From Pantoea sp. Lij88 (GTDB lineage Bacteria > Pseudomonadota > Gammaproteobacteria > Enterobacterales > Enterobacteriaceae), in assembly GCF_030062155.1 (NCBI RefSeq), contig NZ_CP118269.1, positions 124,001 through 188,000 on the forward strand: DNA of 64,000 nt. Reading direction: 5' to 3'. The translations under genes and the position numbers were made by a program. Positions 1 to 11,690 of the stretch are shown here, piece by piece (position 1 is the stretch's first letter; every line of letters starts with the position of its first letter). The notes under the pieces were generated by a model, which was not told the origin of the DNA, made no database searches, and saw only the letters and a list, made by a program, of their open reading frames with translations.

Positions 1-14
1 AAATTGATGTAACA

Positions 15-40
15 GGCGACCTCAGAGTCGCCTTTTCTTT
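15..40 (+). terminator. pyrE attenuator terminator
   Basis: A 6-bp GC-rich stem (GGCGAC/GTCGCC) with a 6-base loop is followed by TTTTCTTT, ending 16 bases before the pyrE start. This matches the known arrangement in enterobacteria, where a terminator just before pyrE attenuates transcription coming from rph when UTP is plentiful. The leader and rph lie outside the window, so the attenuation role is inferred from position. Confidence 0.85.
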
Positions 41-56
41 ATTTGAGGAGTGAGAA

Positions 57-698
57 ATGAAAGCCTGGCAGCGTCAGTTTATTGAATTCGCCCTGAACAA
101 GCAGGTGCTGAAGTTCGGTGAGTTCACTTTGAAGTCAGGGCGTAAAAGCCCCTATTTCTTTAATGCCGGTCTGTTCAACAGCGGACGGGATTTAGCGCTG
201 CTGGGACGCTTCTACGCGCAGGCGCTGGTGGATGGCGCTGTCGATTTCGATCTGCTGTTCGGCCCGGCCTATAAAGGCATTCCGATTGCCACCACCACAG
301 CGGTGGCGCTGGCGGATCATCATGACCGCGATGTGCCTTACTGCTTCAACCGTAAAGAAGCCAAAGATCACGGTGAAGGTGGCCTGCTGGTAGGCAGCCC
401 GCTGCAGGGCAAAGTGATGCTGGTGGACGATGTGATCACCGCAGGCACGGCGATTCGCGAGTCGATGGATATTATCGGCGCGCATAACGCTACTCTGGCA
501 GGCGTGCTGGTTTCGCTTGATCGTCAGGAACGTGGACGTGGAGAGATGTCGGCGATTCAGGAGGTGGAACGTGATTACGGCTGCAAAGTGACCGCGATTA
601 TCACACTGGCAGATCTGATTGCCTGGCTGGAAGAGAAGCCGGAGATGGCCGATCATCTGGCACAGGTCCGTGCTTATCAGAAAGCGTACGGAATATAA
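57..698 (+). CDS. pyrE: Orotate phosphoribosyltransferase
   Basis: Joins orotate to PRPP to make orotidine 5'-phosphate, the fifth step of de novo pyrimidine synthesis, in the cytosol. The protein is 213 residues, the usual length. The PRPP-binding signature [13 protein letters not shown] is at about residues 120-132, and the N-terminal region ([14 protein letters not shown]) matches the family. A ribosome site (GAGGAG) lies 8 bases before the ATG. It sits directly behind an attenuator hairpin, consistent with UTP-sensitive control. A GC-rich hairpin separates it from the convergent slmA. Confidence 0.98.
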   Translation: MKAWQRQFIEFALNKQVLKFGEFTLKSGRKSPYFFNAGLFNSGRDLALLGRFYAQALVDGAVDFDLLFGPAYKGIPIATTTAVALADHHDRDVPYCFNRKEAKDHGEGGLLVGSPLQGKVMLVDDVITAGTAIRESMDIIGAHNATLAGVLVSLDRQERGRGEMSAIQEVERDYGCKVTAIITLADLIAWLEEKPEMADHLAQVRAYQKAYGI

Positions 699-702
699 CA
701 GA

Positions 703-722
703 GGCGGGCGTAATGCCCGCCT
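703..722. terminator. Hairpin between convergent pyrE and slmA
   Basis: Perfect 7-bp stem GGCGGGC/GCCCGCC with a GTAAT loop, lying between the pyrE stop and the slmA stop. It is followed by a poor T tract (TTCTCT), so it is probably a weak or two-way terminator. Confidence 0.6.
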
Positions 723-733
723 TCTCTGACTCT

Positions 734-1330
734 TTACGCCAGCTGGGCGGCAATCAGCGGCCAGCGAGCCTCAAAGTCTGCGGTAGGGCTGAAGCGAAAC
801 TCAGAACGGACATACCGCGACAGTAAGCCTTCACAGAACGCCAGCAGCTGGCTTGCCAGTAACGCCTCATCAGCCTGAAAGGCTTCACCCTCACGCATTT
901 TCCGTTCACGCATCACCTGTCGCAGTTGCACTTCAATCCGCTCAAACAGCTGATTGATACGTCCCTGCAGTCGGTCCTGCTCAAACATCAGAGCATGGCC
1001 GGTCAGAATGCGCGTCAGTCCCGGATTACGCTCACCAAATCCCAGAATCAATTGCACGATCAGACGCAGACGCGTCATGGTCTCTTTTTCATCCTTGAGG
1101 ATCAGATTGATGCGGGTAATCAGACTGTCTTCGATAAACTCAATCAGGCTATCGAACATTCGTGTCTTGCTGGGGAAGTGACGATACAGCGCCGCTTCGG
1201 AAACGCCCACCGTGGCTGCCAGTTTGGCTGTGGTAATACGCTGACTGCCATCACCCGACTCCAGCATCTGCGCCAGCGCCTGCAAAATCTCTTCGCGACG
1301 ATTCCGCTTCGCGACTTTTTTTTCTGCCAT
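734..1330 (-). CDS. slmA: Nucleoid occlusion factor SlmA (TetR family)
   Basis: A DNA-binding protein that blocks FtsZ ring assembly over the unsegregated nucleoid. It is 198 residues, as in E. coli. The N-terminal TetR-type helix-turn-helix spans about residues 28-55 ([20 protein letters not shown]), and the rest is the helical dimer/FtsZ-binding domain. An AAGG ribosome site lies just before the ATG. It is flanked by pyrE (convergent) and dut (same strand), the same neighbours as in E. coli, which supports the identity strongly. Confidence 0.97.
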   Translation of the reverse strand: MAEKKVAKRNRREEILQALAQMLESGDGSQRITTAKLAATVGVSEAALYRHFPSKTRMFDSLIEFIEDSLITRINLILKDEKETMTRLRLIVQLILGFGERNPGLTRILTGHALMFEQDRLQGRINQLFERIEVQLRQVMRERKMREGEAFQADEALLASQLLAFCEGLLSRYVRSEFRFSPTADFEARWPLIAAQLA

Positions 1331-1448
1331 GACCTTAAAGACCCCTGAAATTCACCTAAAACAGGCAACACCTACGCATCTGCCACAGGAACGCGTCCTG
1401 CGGCGATGAGGAAAAATAACGGGCGTAAGTGAAAGTCGGTAATGCGGG

Positions 1449-1904
1449 TTACTGGCGACCGGAGTGGCCGAAGCCGCCTTCGCCGCGCAGGCTGGCGTCG
1501 AAATCTTCGACCAGGTTAAATTCCGCCTGCACCACCGGTACAAACACCAGTTGTGCCATGCGATCGCCGGGCTGCAGCGAGAAACTTTCCTGACCGCGAT
1601 TCCAGACCGATACCATCAGCTGTCCCTGATAGTCAGAGTCAATCAGACCCACCAGGTTGCCCAGCACGATGCCATGTTTGTGGCCAAGGCCTGAGCGCGG
1701 CAGGATCACCGCGGCCAGATCGGGGTCGGCGATATGAATCGCCAGGCCGGTTGGAACCAGCGTCGTGGTACCTGGTGCGATGTCGAGAACATCATCAATG
1801 CAGGCGCGTAAATCTAACCCAGCGGAACCTGAAGTGGCGTAGGTCGGCAGTGGAAATTCTTTGCCGACACGCGCATCCAGGATTTTAACGTCTATTTTTT
1901 TCAT
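1449..1904 (-). CDS. dut: Deoxyuridine 5'-triphosphate nucleotidohydrolase (dUTPase)
   Basis: Hydrolyses dUTP to dUMP and pyrophosphate, keeping uracil out of DNA and feeding dTMP synthesis. All five trimeric dUTPase motifs are present in order: [29 protein letters not shown], and the glycine-rich C-terminal arm [10 protein letters not shown]. The start at [10 protein letters not shown] gives 151 residues, the family length; an in-frame ATG 5 codons upstream (1919) is less likely. It overlaps the 3' end of coaBC by 20 bases, which implies translational coupling, as in related bacteria. Confidence 0.97.
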   Translation of the reverse strand: MKKIDVKILDARVGKEFPLPTYATSGSAGLDLRACIDDVLDIAPGTTTLVPTGLAIHIADPDLAAVILPRSGLGHKHGIVLGNLVGLIDSDYQGQLMVSVWNRGQESFSLQPGDRMAQLVFVPVVQAEFNLVEDFDASLRGEGGFGHSGRQ

Positions 1905-3105
1905 CATAACGGCTGACAATCTCGTCTATTAATTGTTGGCCAAGGAGAGACTTATCGCTGAGCGGTAAGCGTTTTTCTCCATCCTGCCAAAAAAGGTGAA
2001 GAGCATTGGTGTCGCTATTAAACCCCTGTCCGGCTTTAGCGACGTCGTTAGCGCAGATCAGATCCAGATTCTTGCGCACCCGTTTTTGCCGGGCGTATTC
2101 TTCCACATTCTGTGTTTCAGCAGCAAATCCAACAACGAATGGCCGGTTTTCCTGAAGTGCAGCGACGCCGGCAACAATATCGGGATTCTTTACCAGGTTC
2201 AGCGTGACGTTATCATCGCCGCCCTGTTTCTTGATTTTATCGGCCGCAATATCGGCTGCCCGGTAGTCTGCCACGGCTGCGCTTGCAATGAAAATATGTT
2301 GTTTGTCTATCTCGCTCATCACAGCAGCCTGCATCTCCAGCGCGCTGGTAACATCAACGCGTCGCACTCCCGCTGGTGCAGCCAGGGTGACCGGGCCGCT
2401 GACCAGCGTCACCTGTGCGCCGCGTCTGGCGGCTGCAGCGGCAATAGCAAAGCCCATTTTGCCGGAGCTGTGATTTGTGATGTAGCGCACCGGGTCCAGC
2501 GCCTCACGGGTCGGGCCGGCGGTAATCATAATGTTGAGATGTTGCAGATCGTTGACGGGCGCGGCCCACTGCACCGCATGGTCAACAATCGACAGCGGAT
2601 CCAGCATCCGGCCCGGCCCGACATCACCACAGGCCTGGCTGCCGCTGTCAGGACCCCAAATCAGCACGCCTCGCGCGTGGAGCGTCTGCAGGTTTTGCTG
2701 GGTCACCGCTGCACGATACATCTGCTGATTCATCGCGGGCACCACCGCCACGGGTGAAGCCGTCGCTAACACCGCGGTCGTCACCAGATCGTTTGCCATA
2801 CCGGCAGTCACACGGGCAATCAGGTCGGCAGTGGCCGGTGCCAGCACGATCAGATCAGCCCATTTTGCCAGTTCAATATGCCCCATCGCCGCTTCCGCCG
2901 CCGGATCAAGCAGATCGTCAAACACCGGATAGCCGGAGACGGCCTGCAGGCTGAGCGGCGTAATAAACGCTTTGGCACCCTCTGTCATCATTACGCGCAC
3001 ATCAGCACCGCGATCGCGCAGGCGGCGCACCAGCTCAGGTGCTTTATAAGCAGCGATACCGCCGCTCACGCCCAGAAGAATTTTTTTGCCGGCTAATCCC
3101 ATCAT
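1885..3105 (-). CDS. coaBC: Bifunctional phosphopantothenoylcysteine decarboxylase / phosphopantothenate-cysteine ligase
   Basis: Catalyses two steps of coenzyme A synthesis. The N-terminal CoaC flavoprotein half (about residues 1-190) shows the active-site His context [11 protein letters not shown], the PAMNQQMY clamp and the catalytic Cys loop [11 protein letters not shown]. The C-terminal CoaB half carries NHSSGKMG and the KIKK lysine motif. Two adjacent ATGs (3105 and 3102) are possible; a GAGG lies 8 bases before the first, giving 406 residues like E. coli. An upstream extension to 3228 has no homology. Divergent from radC. Confidence 0.96.
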   Translation of the reverse strand: MMGLAGKKILLGVSGGIAAYKAPELVRRLRDRGADVRVMMTEGAKAFITPLSLQAVSGYPVFDDLLDPAAEAAMGHIELAKWADLIVLAPATADLIARVTAGMANDLVTTAVLATASPVAVVPAMNQQMYRAAVTQQNLQTLHARGVLIWGPDSGSQACGDVGPGRMLDPLSIVDHAVQWAAPVNDLQHLNIMITAGPTREALDPVRYITNHSSGKMGFAIAAAAARRGAQVTLVSGPVTLAAPAGVRRVDVTSALEMQAAVMSEIDKQHIFIASAAVADYRAADIAADKIKKQGGDDNVTLNLVKNPDIVAGVAALQENRPFVVGFAAETQNVEEYARQKRVRKNLDLICANDVAKAGQGFNSDTNALHLFWQDGEKRLPLSDKSLLGQQLIDEIVSRYDEKNRR

Positions 3106-3285
3106 GATGTTGGCCTCACTAAGCTCTCTGCCGCTCGCGGCGGCGAATGCACGGACTTTATCACAAAAGCGCGGATGCGCCTTTTCACCGACTGCGTTTG
3201 CGAGCCGTCTCGTAAATTGCCGCGCCACTGATAGCCGCGCGCTCCAGGATGGGCCATGCTGAGGCCCATCTCAGGGAGAGCGAAC

Positions 3286-3942
3286 ATGAAAATAAAGGGA
3301 CCACGGGAGAAACTTCAGAAGCTGGGCGCCCATTCGTTAAGCGATACCGAACTGCTGGCCATTTTTCTGCGTACCGGATCGCCGGGGCAGAATGTTTTGG
3401 AGCTGGCCGGGCAGATGCTGGAGGGTTTTGGCTCGCTTTATCAGCTCATGACGTCAGACAAAGCGGCATTCGGTAAAATCAAAGGCGTTGGCGATGCCAA
3501 GCTGGCGCAACTTCACGCGATTGCCGAACTGGCGAAGCGCTTTTTCGCCAGTAAGCTGGCCCGCGAAAGCGCAATGGAAAATCCGCACATCACGCGCCAG
3601 TACCTGCAAAGTCTGTTAGCTCATCAGGAGCGTGAGATCTTTATGGCTCTGTTTCTGGATAACCAGCATCGGGTGCTGCGGGCTCAGAATATGTTCTCGG
3701 GTTCTATTAACAGTGTGGAAGTGCACCCGCGCGAGATCGTCCGGGAAGCGCTGAAGCTCAACGCCGCCGCCCTGATACTGGCGCATAATCATCCGTCGGG
3801 CATGGCTGAACCGAGCCGGGCAGACAGAGAAGTCACCCATAAAGTCAGCGAAGCCTGCCAGCTACTCGACATCCGTTTGCTCGATCATCTGGTGATTGGT
3901 CATGGCGAATATGTCTCCTTTGCGGAGCGGGGATGGCTCTGA
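3286..3942 (+). CDS. radC: RadC family JAB/MPN domain protein
   Basis: A member of the RadC/UPF0758 family; despite its historical name its biochemical role is unsettled. The N-terminal part (about residues 1-100) has the helix-hairpin-helix-like motif [12 protein letters not shown]. The C-terminal JAB/MPN domain keeps the metal-binding signature HNHPSG followed by the downstream Ser/Asp (EPSRAD). The ATG at 3286 follows GGGAGAG at good spacing and gives 218 residues; an in-frame ATG at 3256 would add 10 residues. It lies between coaBC and rpmB, the conserved location. Confidence 0.94.
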   Translation: MKIKGPREKLQKLGAHSLSDTELLAIFLRTGSPGQNVLELAGQMLEGFGSLYQLMTSDKAAFGKIKGVGDAKLAQLHAIAELAKRFFASKLARESAMENPHITRQYLQSLLAHQEREIFMALFLDNQHRVLRAQNMFSGSINSVEVHPREIVREALKLNAAALILAHNHPSGMAEPSRADREVTHKVSEACQLLDIRLLDHLVIGHGEYVSFAERGWL

Positions 3943-4010
3943 TACCGGGAAATTTCACGCCAGGTGGCGGCTTTTTGCCCGATCATTCGGGATCTTTATC
4001 TGTTCGGGAC

Positions 4011-4039
4011 TTGAGCACTTGGGCTGAGCGGCGTATACT
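4011..4039 (+). promoter_or_regulatory. Sigma-70 promoter for rpmB-rpmG
   Basis: TTGAGC (4011-4016) and TATACT (4034-4039) are separated by exactly 17 bases, a near-consensus sigma-70 promoter upstream of the ribosomal protein pair. The predicted leader is about 140 bases long. Read directly from sequence; the start site is not known. Confidence 0.8.
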
Positions 4040-4123
4040 ACGCCACCTTTGAGAATCTCGGGTTTGGCGGTTAGGCCAGCTTAGCGGGTTCCATGGAATT
4101 CGCCTGGCGGGCTGCAAGCCTGA

Positions 4124-4420
<297 letters not shown>

Positions 4421-4436
4421 GGTACTAAGGAACTGA

Positions 4437-4607
<171 letters not shown>

Positions 4608-4625
4608 TTTTAGTGTTCTGCTAAA

Positions 4626-4649
4626 AACCCGGCTCCGGCCGGGTTTTTT
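4626..4649 (+). terminator. rpmBG intrinsic terminator
   Basis: Stem CCCGGC/GCCGGG with a TCCG loop followed by six T residues, starting 20 bases after the rpmG stop. Classic rho-independent form. mutM begins 27 bases later and may be read through or use its own promoter. Confidence 0.92.
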
Positions 4650-4676
4650 GTTTGTGTAAAACGCTGAGGAGAGGGT

Positions 4677-6734
<2,058 letters not shown>

Positions 6735-6735
<1 letters not shown>

Positions 6736-8009
6736 TAGTGAGTCCGGGGAGGCAGATGCGGTTCGAGTAACTGTAGCAGACGCTGGAGCGCACCCTGATT
6801 CTGGTGCAGCACGTCCACCGCATGGCGTCCGTAATAACGGCGGTAATCATCATCCTGTAACAGGTTGGTGACCTCTTTTACCAGCGACATCACGTCGGTC
6901 ACGGTGATCAGCCCCTGGCCTTCCTGCAACTTGCTGCAGATATCTTTGAAATTCCAGATATGGGGTCCCATCAGAACCGGAAGAGCATGGGCGGCCGGTT
7001 CAAGCGGGTTGTGTCCACCCCGTTCAACCAGGCTGCCGCCGACAAACGCCAGATCGGCAATGCCGTAAAGCAGCATCAGTTCACCCATCGAATCACCGAT
7101 GACCACCTGCGTTGAGCCAGAAGGGATCTCACCGCTGCTGCGCAGGATAAAACTGAAACCACGTGCCTGCGTCAGTTCACGGGCATCGTTGAAGCGCTCG
7201 GGATGGCGGGGCACCAGAATCAGCAGCAGGTCCGGGAAGGTCTGCAGCAGGCGGCGATGAGCATCCAGCACAATGGCTTCTTCGCCTTCATGCGTACTGG
7301 TAGCGATCCACACCGGACGACGCGGTGCCCACTGGCGACGCAGCGTCACCGCTCTGGCGGCCAGTTCGGGCGTCACGGAAATATCAAATTTCAGGCTGCC
7401 GGTAATCGTCAGTTGTGAACGTTTCAGGCCCAGACTCAGGAAGCGGTCGCCATCTTCTGCGTTCTGCGCCGCGATCAGGGTGATGCTCTGCAACAGCTGG
7501 CGCATGAATTTACCCAGCTTGCGGTAGCCTTTGGCGGAGCGGGCGGAAAGGCGGGCATTGGCGATCACCAGCGGAATATTACGCTGGTGCAGAATGCGGA
7601 TAATGTTCGGCCACAGCTCGGTTTCCATGATGATCACCAGCCGTGGGTTGACCGTATCCAGAAAACGATTAATTGAGCCCGGCAGGTCATAAGGCAGATA
7701 GACGTGATGCACATCTTTGCCGAAAGCAGACTGCGCGCGCTCTGAGCCGGTCGGCGTCATCGTAGTGACGGTAATCGGCAGGGTCGGGTAACGATGACGC
7801 AGCGCACGCACCAGCGGAATCGCGGCCAGAGTTTCACCCACCGAGACCGAATGCAGCACAATGCCGTCGGGCTTCACTTTGCCGACACAATAGCCATAGC
7901 GTTCCGCCCAGCGTTTGCGATAGGCAGGCGCTTTACGACCGCGCAGCCACAGGCGCAGCCAAATCAGTGGCTGAATTAAGTAGAGCAATGTGGTGTAAAT
8001 GGTCGTCAT
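6735..8009 (-). CDS. waaA: 3-deoxy-D-manno-octulosonic acid (Kdo) transferase
   Basis: Transfers two Kdo residues to lipid IVA at the inner membrane, the essential start of the LPS core. It is 424 residues with an N-terminal hydrophobic anchor (about 4-20), the catalytic Glu in KRWAERYGY, and the C-terminal GT-B nucleotide-binding region ([18 protein letters not shown]), all typical of GT30. One-base overlap with waaE. A gap of about 90 bases separates it from the upstream glycosyltransferase, which may hold a separate promoter. Confidence 0.98.
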
Positions 8010-8101
8010 AGTTACCGTTACAGCAGGTTCGCGTCTAAAAACAGATTAAAATCAGATGACGGCATGTTATCAGAAACCCCGCACGCACTCATCCCACATT
8101 G

Positions 8102-9235
8102 TCAGTTGCTACTCAGTACCTGCTGATAAAGGGAAGTCAGCGCCTGCGCCAGTCGTTGGGGGCCGTAAGGTTCAATTTTGCGCCGTGCCGCCTCGCCCAT
8201 TCGTGAATCAACGGAAAGTGCCGGTATTGCGTTAACCGCCTGATTTAACCCGCTGATATCTAATGCATCGCAGACGAAGCCTTCCTGACCAGCGGTAATA
8301 AATTCTGCACCACCGCAGCCGGTGCTGGTAATCACCGGTAAGCCGCAGGCCATCGCCTCCAGCACTACGTTCGGGAAGGGATCATAGAGCGTGGGCAGCA
8401 GCAGGCCATCTGCCGCGTGATAGAACGGCTGCACATCCTGCTGCACACCGACAAAGCGCAGGCGATCCAGGCAGTTAAGCTGGTTTGCCAGCTGCTGATA
8501 ACGTTGTAGCTGCTTATCCTGACCGACCACAATCAGATAGCGATCGCTGGCGGCCAGCGCCTGGATTGCGGCTTTCAGCCCCTTGCGCTCAAAGCCGGAG
8601 CCGACATAAATCAGTACGGTCGCGGAATCGGGCAGGGCCAGCTGCTGGCGGGTAGCGCGACGGGCTGCTTCTGTGGCAGGCTGGAAACGGCTGGCGTCAA
8701 TGGCGTTATGAATAACGTGAATTTTACCGGCGTCGAGCGAGAAACAACGCAGGATATCCCGCTTTACCATTTCTGAATTACAGATCACCGCTTTCAGCGT
8801 CGGAGAGTTAAACATCTCCGCTTCCGCCTGCAGCACATAGCGATGGTAAGGACTGAGCGTCGCGCTTAGCCGTTGAAACGATGAGACGATGCGCGCGCGC
8901 TGTTCCAGCCAGACGCGATGCACGCCATCACCCGCGCGGAAAATGTCACAGCCCGCGATGCGCTCATGACTTTGCACAATATCGAACTTTTCGCGTTCCC
9001 AGCAGGCGCGGGCTGCGCGGGCAAAACCGCGCTCACGGGATACCCGACCCAGCTTTGAGGGATTGCAGATATGCAGATGCCAGTCCGGATTCGGCGTGCC
9101 CTGCCAGCTGCGGGTTATGATATTGAGATCGAGCTGTTCGCTGCCCAGCGCTTCAAGCGCGCGTGAGATAAAACGCTCGGCACCGCCATCCGGACGATAT
9201 TTCTGCCGGACAATCGCCAGCCGTAACTTACTCAT
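8102..9235 (-). CDS. LPS core glycosyltransferase, WabG-like (GT4)
   Basis: A 377-residue GT-B family 4 transferase. The N-terminus LAIVRQKYRPDGGAERF shows the glycine-rich acceptor loop, and the C-terminal donor site carries the E-x7-E signature (PFPNVVLEAMACGLPVI). Position next to waaQ and waaA and the N-terminal pattern match WabG of Klebsiella, which adds galacturonic acid to heptose II; E. coli WaaG is more distant. The sugar added here is inferred only. It overlaps waaQ by eight bases, so the two are coupled. Confidence 0.8.
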   Translation of the reverse strand: MSKLRLAIVRQKYRPDGGAERFISRALEALGSEQLDLNIITRSWQGTPNPDWHLHICNPSKLGRVSRERGFARAARACWEREKFDIVQSHERIAGCDIFRAGDGVHRVWLEQRARIVSSFQRLSATLSPYHRYVLQAEAEMFNSPTLKAVICNSEMVKRDILRCFSLDAGKIHVIHNAIDASRFQPATEAARRATRQQLALPDSATVLIYVGSGFERKGLKAAIQALAASDRYLIVVGQDKQLQRYQQLANQLNCLDRLRFVGVQQDVQPFYHAADGLLLPTLYDPFPNVVLEAMACGLPVITSTGCGGAEFITAGQEGFVCDALDISGLNQAVNAIPALSVDSRMGEAARRKIEPYGPQRLAQALTSLYQQVLSSN

Positions 9236-10304
9236 TCAGGTAGCTCCTCGCTGCCGCGACCACATCCTTCACCGGAATGGCCGAGAGATAACGCTGGTCA
9301 GTTTTGGTGTCGATGGAATCGGGTGAGGGCAGCGGGCCATAATCGCCCGCCCAGATGACATGATTGTTGTCGCCCCAGGGCCGCCAGTGCTGCAGCTTGG
9401 TCGGGCCAAACAGCGCAATGCAGGGCGTTTCAAGCGCGGCCGCCATGTGCATCGGCGCAGAGTCGACACCAATAAACAGCCGGGCGTGATCGATCAGCGC
9501 CGCCAGCTGCGGCAGAGTGAACTGACCCGCCAGCGAAACCACATCCTTCGATACACAGAGCGCGCGAATGCGGTTAATCATCGCCAGCTCCTGCTTGTCC
9601 GGCCCGGCGGTCAGCACCACTTTGCGGCCCGGCTGCGCCAGCTGATCAAGCGTGGCGGCAACGCTCTCCTCTTCCCAGCATTTGAATCCCCAGCGAGAAG
9701 TGGGCTGCACCACAATATAGGGCGCGGTGACATGATGTTCCGCCAGTCGGGCCTGCACCGTTTGCTGATCAGCGTCGCTGTAGTGCATTGAGACGCGCGC
9801 GCCGTCGCTGCTGATGCCAAGGGGCGCCAGCGCCGACATATTCTGCTCAACGGTATGCAGTTTACTGTGATTGTGGGTGGGGACCAGCCGGTTGTGACAC
9901 CATCGCCACAGCGCGTTATCGCGTTTTTTAAACGCAAAACCGATACGAACGGGCGCCGCAGAGAACCGGGTAATAAGAGCTGCGCGCCACTGATCGGCCA
10001 GATTAATCACCAGATCATAATGGGCGTCACGCACGGCGCGAATTAATGCACGCTCATGGCCCAGCTTGCGCCAGGTTCCCTCCTGCTTCCATTTGCGATC
10101 GATGACGTGCAAATGGCGGATAGCCGGATGCGCTTCCAGCATCGGACGCGTCTCTTTATAGAGCAACACGTCGATGCTGGCCTGCGGATAACGCTCATGA
10201 AGCGCATTAATGGCGGGCGTTGTGAGCAGCATGTCACCATGATGGCGCAGCTTAATCAGTAATATATTTTTTGGAGAGAAGTTTGCTGGAGTCAGGCTGG
10301 CCAT
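9228..10304 (-). CDS. waaQ: LPS heptosyltransferase III (GT9)
   Basis: Adds the third L,D-heptose to heptose II of the inner core using ADP-heptose. The GT9 N-terminal motif is ILLIKLRHHGDMLLTTPAI, and the C-terminal donor site includes FIGVDSAPMHMAAAL and the LFGPT loop shared by heptosyltransferases. The ATG at 10304 gives 358 residues; a TTG two codons upstream is also in frame and the ribosome site is weak. It overlaps the downstream WabG-like gene by eight bases. Confidence 0.9.
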   Translation of the reverse strand: MASLTPANFSPKNILLIKLRHHGDMLLTTPAINALHERYPQASIDVLLYKETRPMLEAHPAIRHLHVIDRKWKQEGTWRKLGHERALIRAVRDAHYDLVINLADQWRAALITRFSAAPVRIGFAFKKRDNALWRWCHNRLVPTHNHSKLHTVEQNMSALAPLGISSDGARVSMHYSDADQQTVQARLAEHHVTAPYIVVQPTSRWGFKCWEEESVAATLDQLAQPGRKVVLTAGPDKQELAMINRIRALCVSKDVVSLAGQFTLPQLAALIDHARLFIGVDSAPMHMAAALETPCIALFGPTKLQHWRPWGDNNHVIWAGDYGPLPSPDSIDTKTDQRYLSAIPVKDVVAAARSYLNE

Positions 10305-10377
10305 AAACAAGAGTTCTCAGAATTCAGTGAACCGATTGTAGGGCAAACCCTTTTTAGGATAAAGCCAGCCTCAAAGG

Positions 10378-11364
10378 TTATTTCTCACGCCAGCGATAGA
10401 GCCGGGCCAGCCATAGCAGCAACTGATACCACTGCTTAATTCCCCGGGCATTGCGTAACATACGCAGGTGGGTCCGGGTTGCAAACAGATCGGCAATGAT
10501 GGCCTGTCGTGCCCGGGCATCAGGCTCACGTCTCACACTGTGGCAGACGCTCAGCGCTTCATGCGTCACCTGATAGTGAAATGACGGGTAGATCTTCACG
10601 CGGTCACGATAGCGATTGTTGAGCTCTTCCAGCAGCCGCGCAATCTTCAGGTAGTGACGCTGATATTCAACGTTGCGCTCGCCGGTCCGTTTGCGATTGC
10701 TGATGGAGGCGTCGTGCATATAGTAGCGATAGAGCACCGCTTCGGTATAGCGCACACGTTTTGCCAGCAGCATAAACTCGGTGGTCCAGGGAATATCCTG
10801 ATGATGCAAACCCGGCTCGAACTGCAACTGATGCTGCTCAATCAGCTCCCGGCGATAGATGCCCAGCCAGACGACATGCATATAACGATGGGTTTTCAGC
10901 GCGGTGTTGAGCCAGTCAGCCCCGCTTAGCACCGGCGTGCTGCGCAAACGATCCAGCGGAATCAGCGGTTTTACCCGCTGGCTGTGTTTGAAAAACCACT
11001 CGGCGTTGCACTGAGCCGCATCCAGGTTATCCGCTTCCGCCAGCGTCACCAGCGTCTGATACATCTCAGGCTGCATGGTGTCATCCGCATCAGGAAAGGT
11101 GACATATTTCCCGCGGGCTATCGCGAGACCAGCGTTACGCGCGCGCGATACGCCGCCATTTTCCTGATGAATCACACGAATATGCGAATGCTGCTGTGCA
11201 TAGTGGTCGGCACGCTCGCCTGAGCCGTCAGTGGAACCATCATCGACAATAATGATTTCCAGCGCGGTCAGCGTCTGCGCCAGCAGTGACTGCATGAACT
11301 CATCAAACATGCTGCCCGCGTTGTACATCGGGGTAATGATACTCAGCAGAGGAGAAGTACTCAT
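10378..11364 (-). CDS. Glycosyltransferase family 2, probable LPS outer core
   Basis: A GT-A family 2 enzyme: the nucleotide-binding start SPLLSIITPMYNAG, the IIIVDDGSTDGSG motif and the metal motif DADD (about residue 92) are all visible, followed by a C-terminal region rich in basic residues. The ATG at 11364 puts the domain at the usual distance from the N-terminus (328 residues). In-frame ATG 11424 and TTG 11430 would add about 20 unlike residues, so the start is uncertain. It lies inside the core cluster but its sugar and linkage cannot be read from sequence. Confidence 0.82.
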   Translation of the reverse strand: MSTSPLLSIITPMYNAGSMFDEFMQSLLAQTLTALEIIIVDDGSTDGSGERADHYAQQHSHIRVIHQENGGVSRARNAGLAIARGKYVTFPDADDTMQPEMYQTLVTLAEADNLDAAQCNAEWFFKHSQRVKPLIPLDRLRSTPVLSGADWLNTALKTHRYMHVVWLGIYRRELIEQHQLQFEPGLHHQDIPWTTEFMLLAKRVRYTEAVLYRYYMHDASISNRKRTGERNVEYQRHYLKIARLLEELNNRYRDRVKIYPSFHYQVTHEALSVCHSVRREPDARARQAIIADLFATRTHLRMLRNARGIKQWYQLLLWLARLYRWREK

Positions 11365-11690
11365 GACAATATCTGCACCAGCGTTATATTCACTGCGAAA
11401 GGGCGTTGCCTCGTCATAAATCATTTCCAAATCAGCAGAATGAAATCAGGGAGTGCATGATTATAAAACGGTGTGGCGTCCCTGCTTTACTAAAAACCAC
11501 GCCCGACAACAATAATGCGCTATATGCGCTTTTTTTACGCAAAGTGGTCGTGCAGGTAAACAGATTATTATGCCGGCTTTCTGTCAGCGTCGTTTTATTG
11601 AGGTCGGAGCAAACGGGAGGCGGGATAAATGACGGGGAAGTCAGGCGCTGAAATAACAGCGCCCGCATCAATATGATAAACCTGAGTGCG
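11365..11690. other. Long AT-rich gap inside the LPS cluster
   Basis: About 325 bases without a convincing gene, richer in A/T than the flanking genes. It holds a 7-bp hairpin close behind the GT8 stop and probably the promoter of the downstream GT2-waaQ-wabG-like unit. No ops/JUMPstart element (GGCGGTAG) was found on the coding strand. Short open frames here are not supported. Confidence 0.5.
11644..11663 (-). terminator. Possible terminator after the GT8 gene
   Basis: Perfect 7-bp stem GGCGCTG/CAGCGCC with a six-base loop, about 28 bases downstream of the GT8 stop when read on the minus strand. No strong T run follows, so termination may be weak or it may only protect the mRNA end. It suggests the LPS cluster is split into two transcription units. 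Confidence 0.45.

Noticed and set aside
192..656. A 154-codon frame antisense to pyrE
   Set aside because: Composition typical of a reverse-strand shadow; pyrE is certain.
10305..11690. Possible ops/JUMPstart (RfaH) element upstream of the LPS transferase genes
   Set aside because: Searched by eye for GGCGGTAG on the minus strand in both gaps and did not find it.
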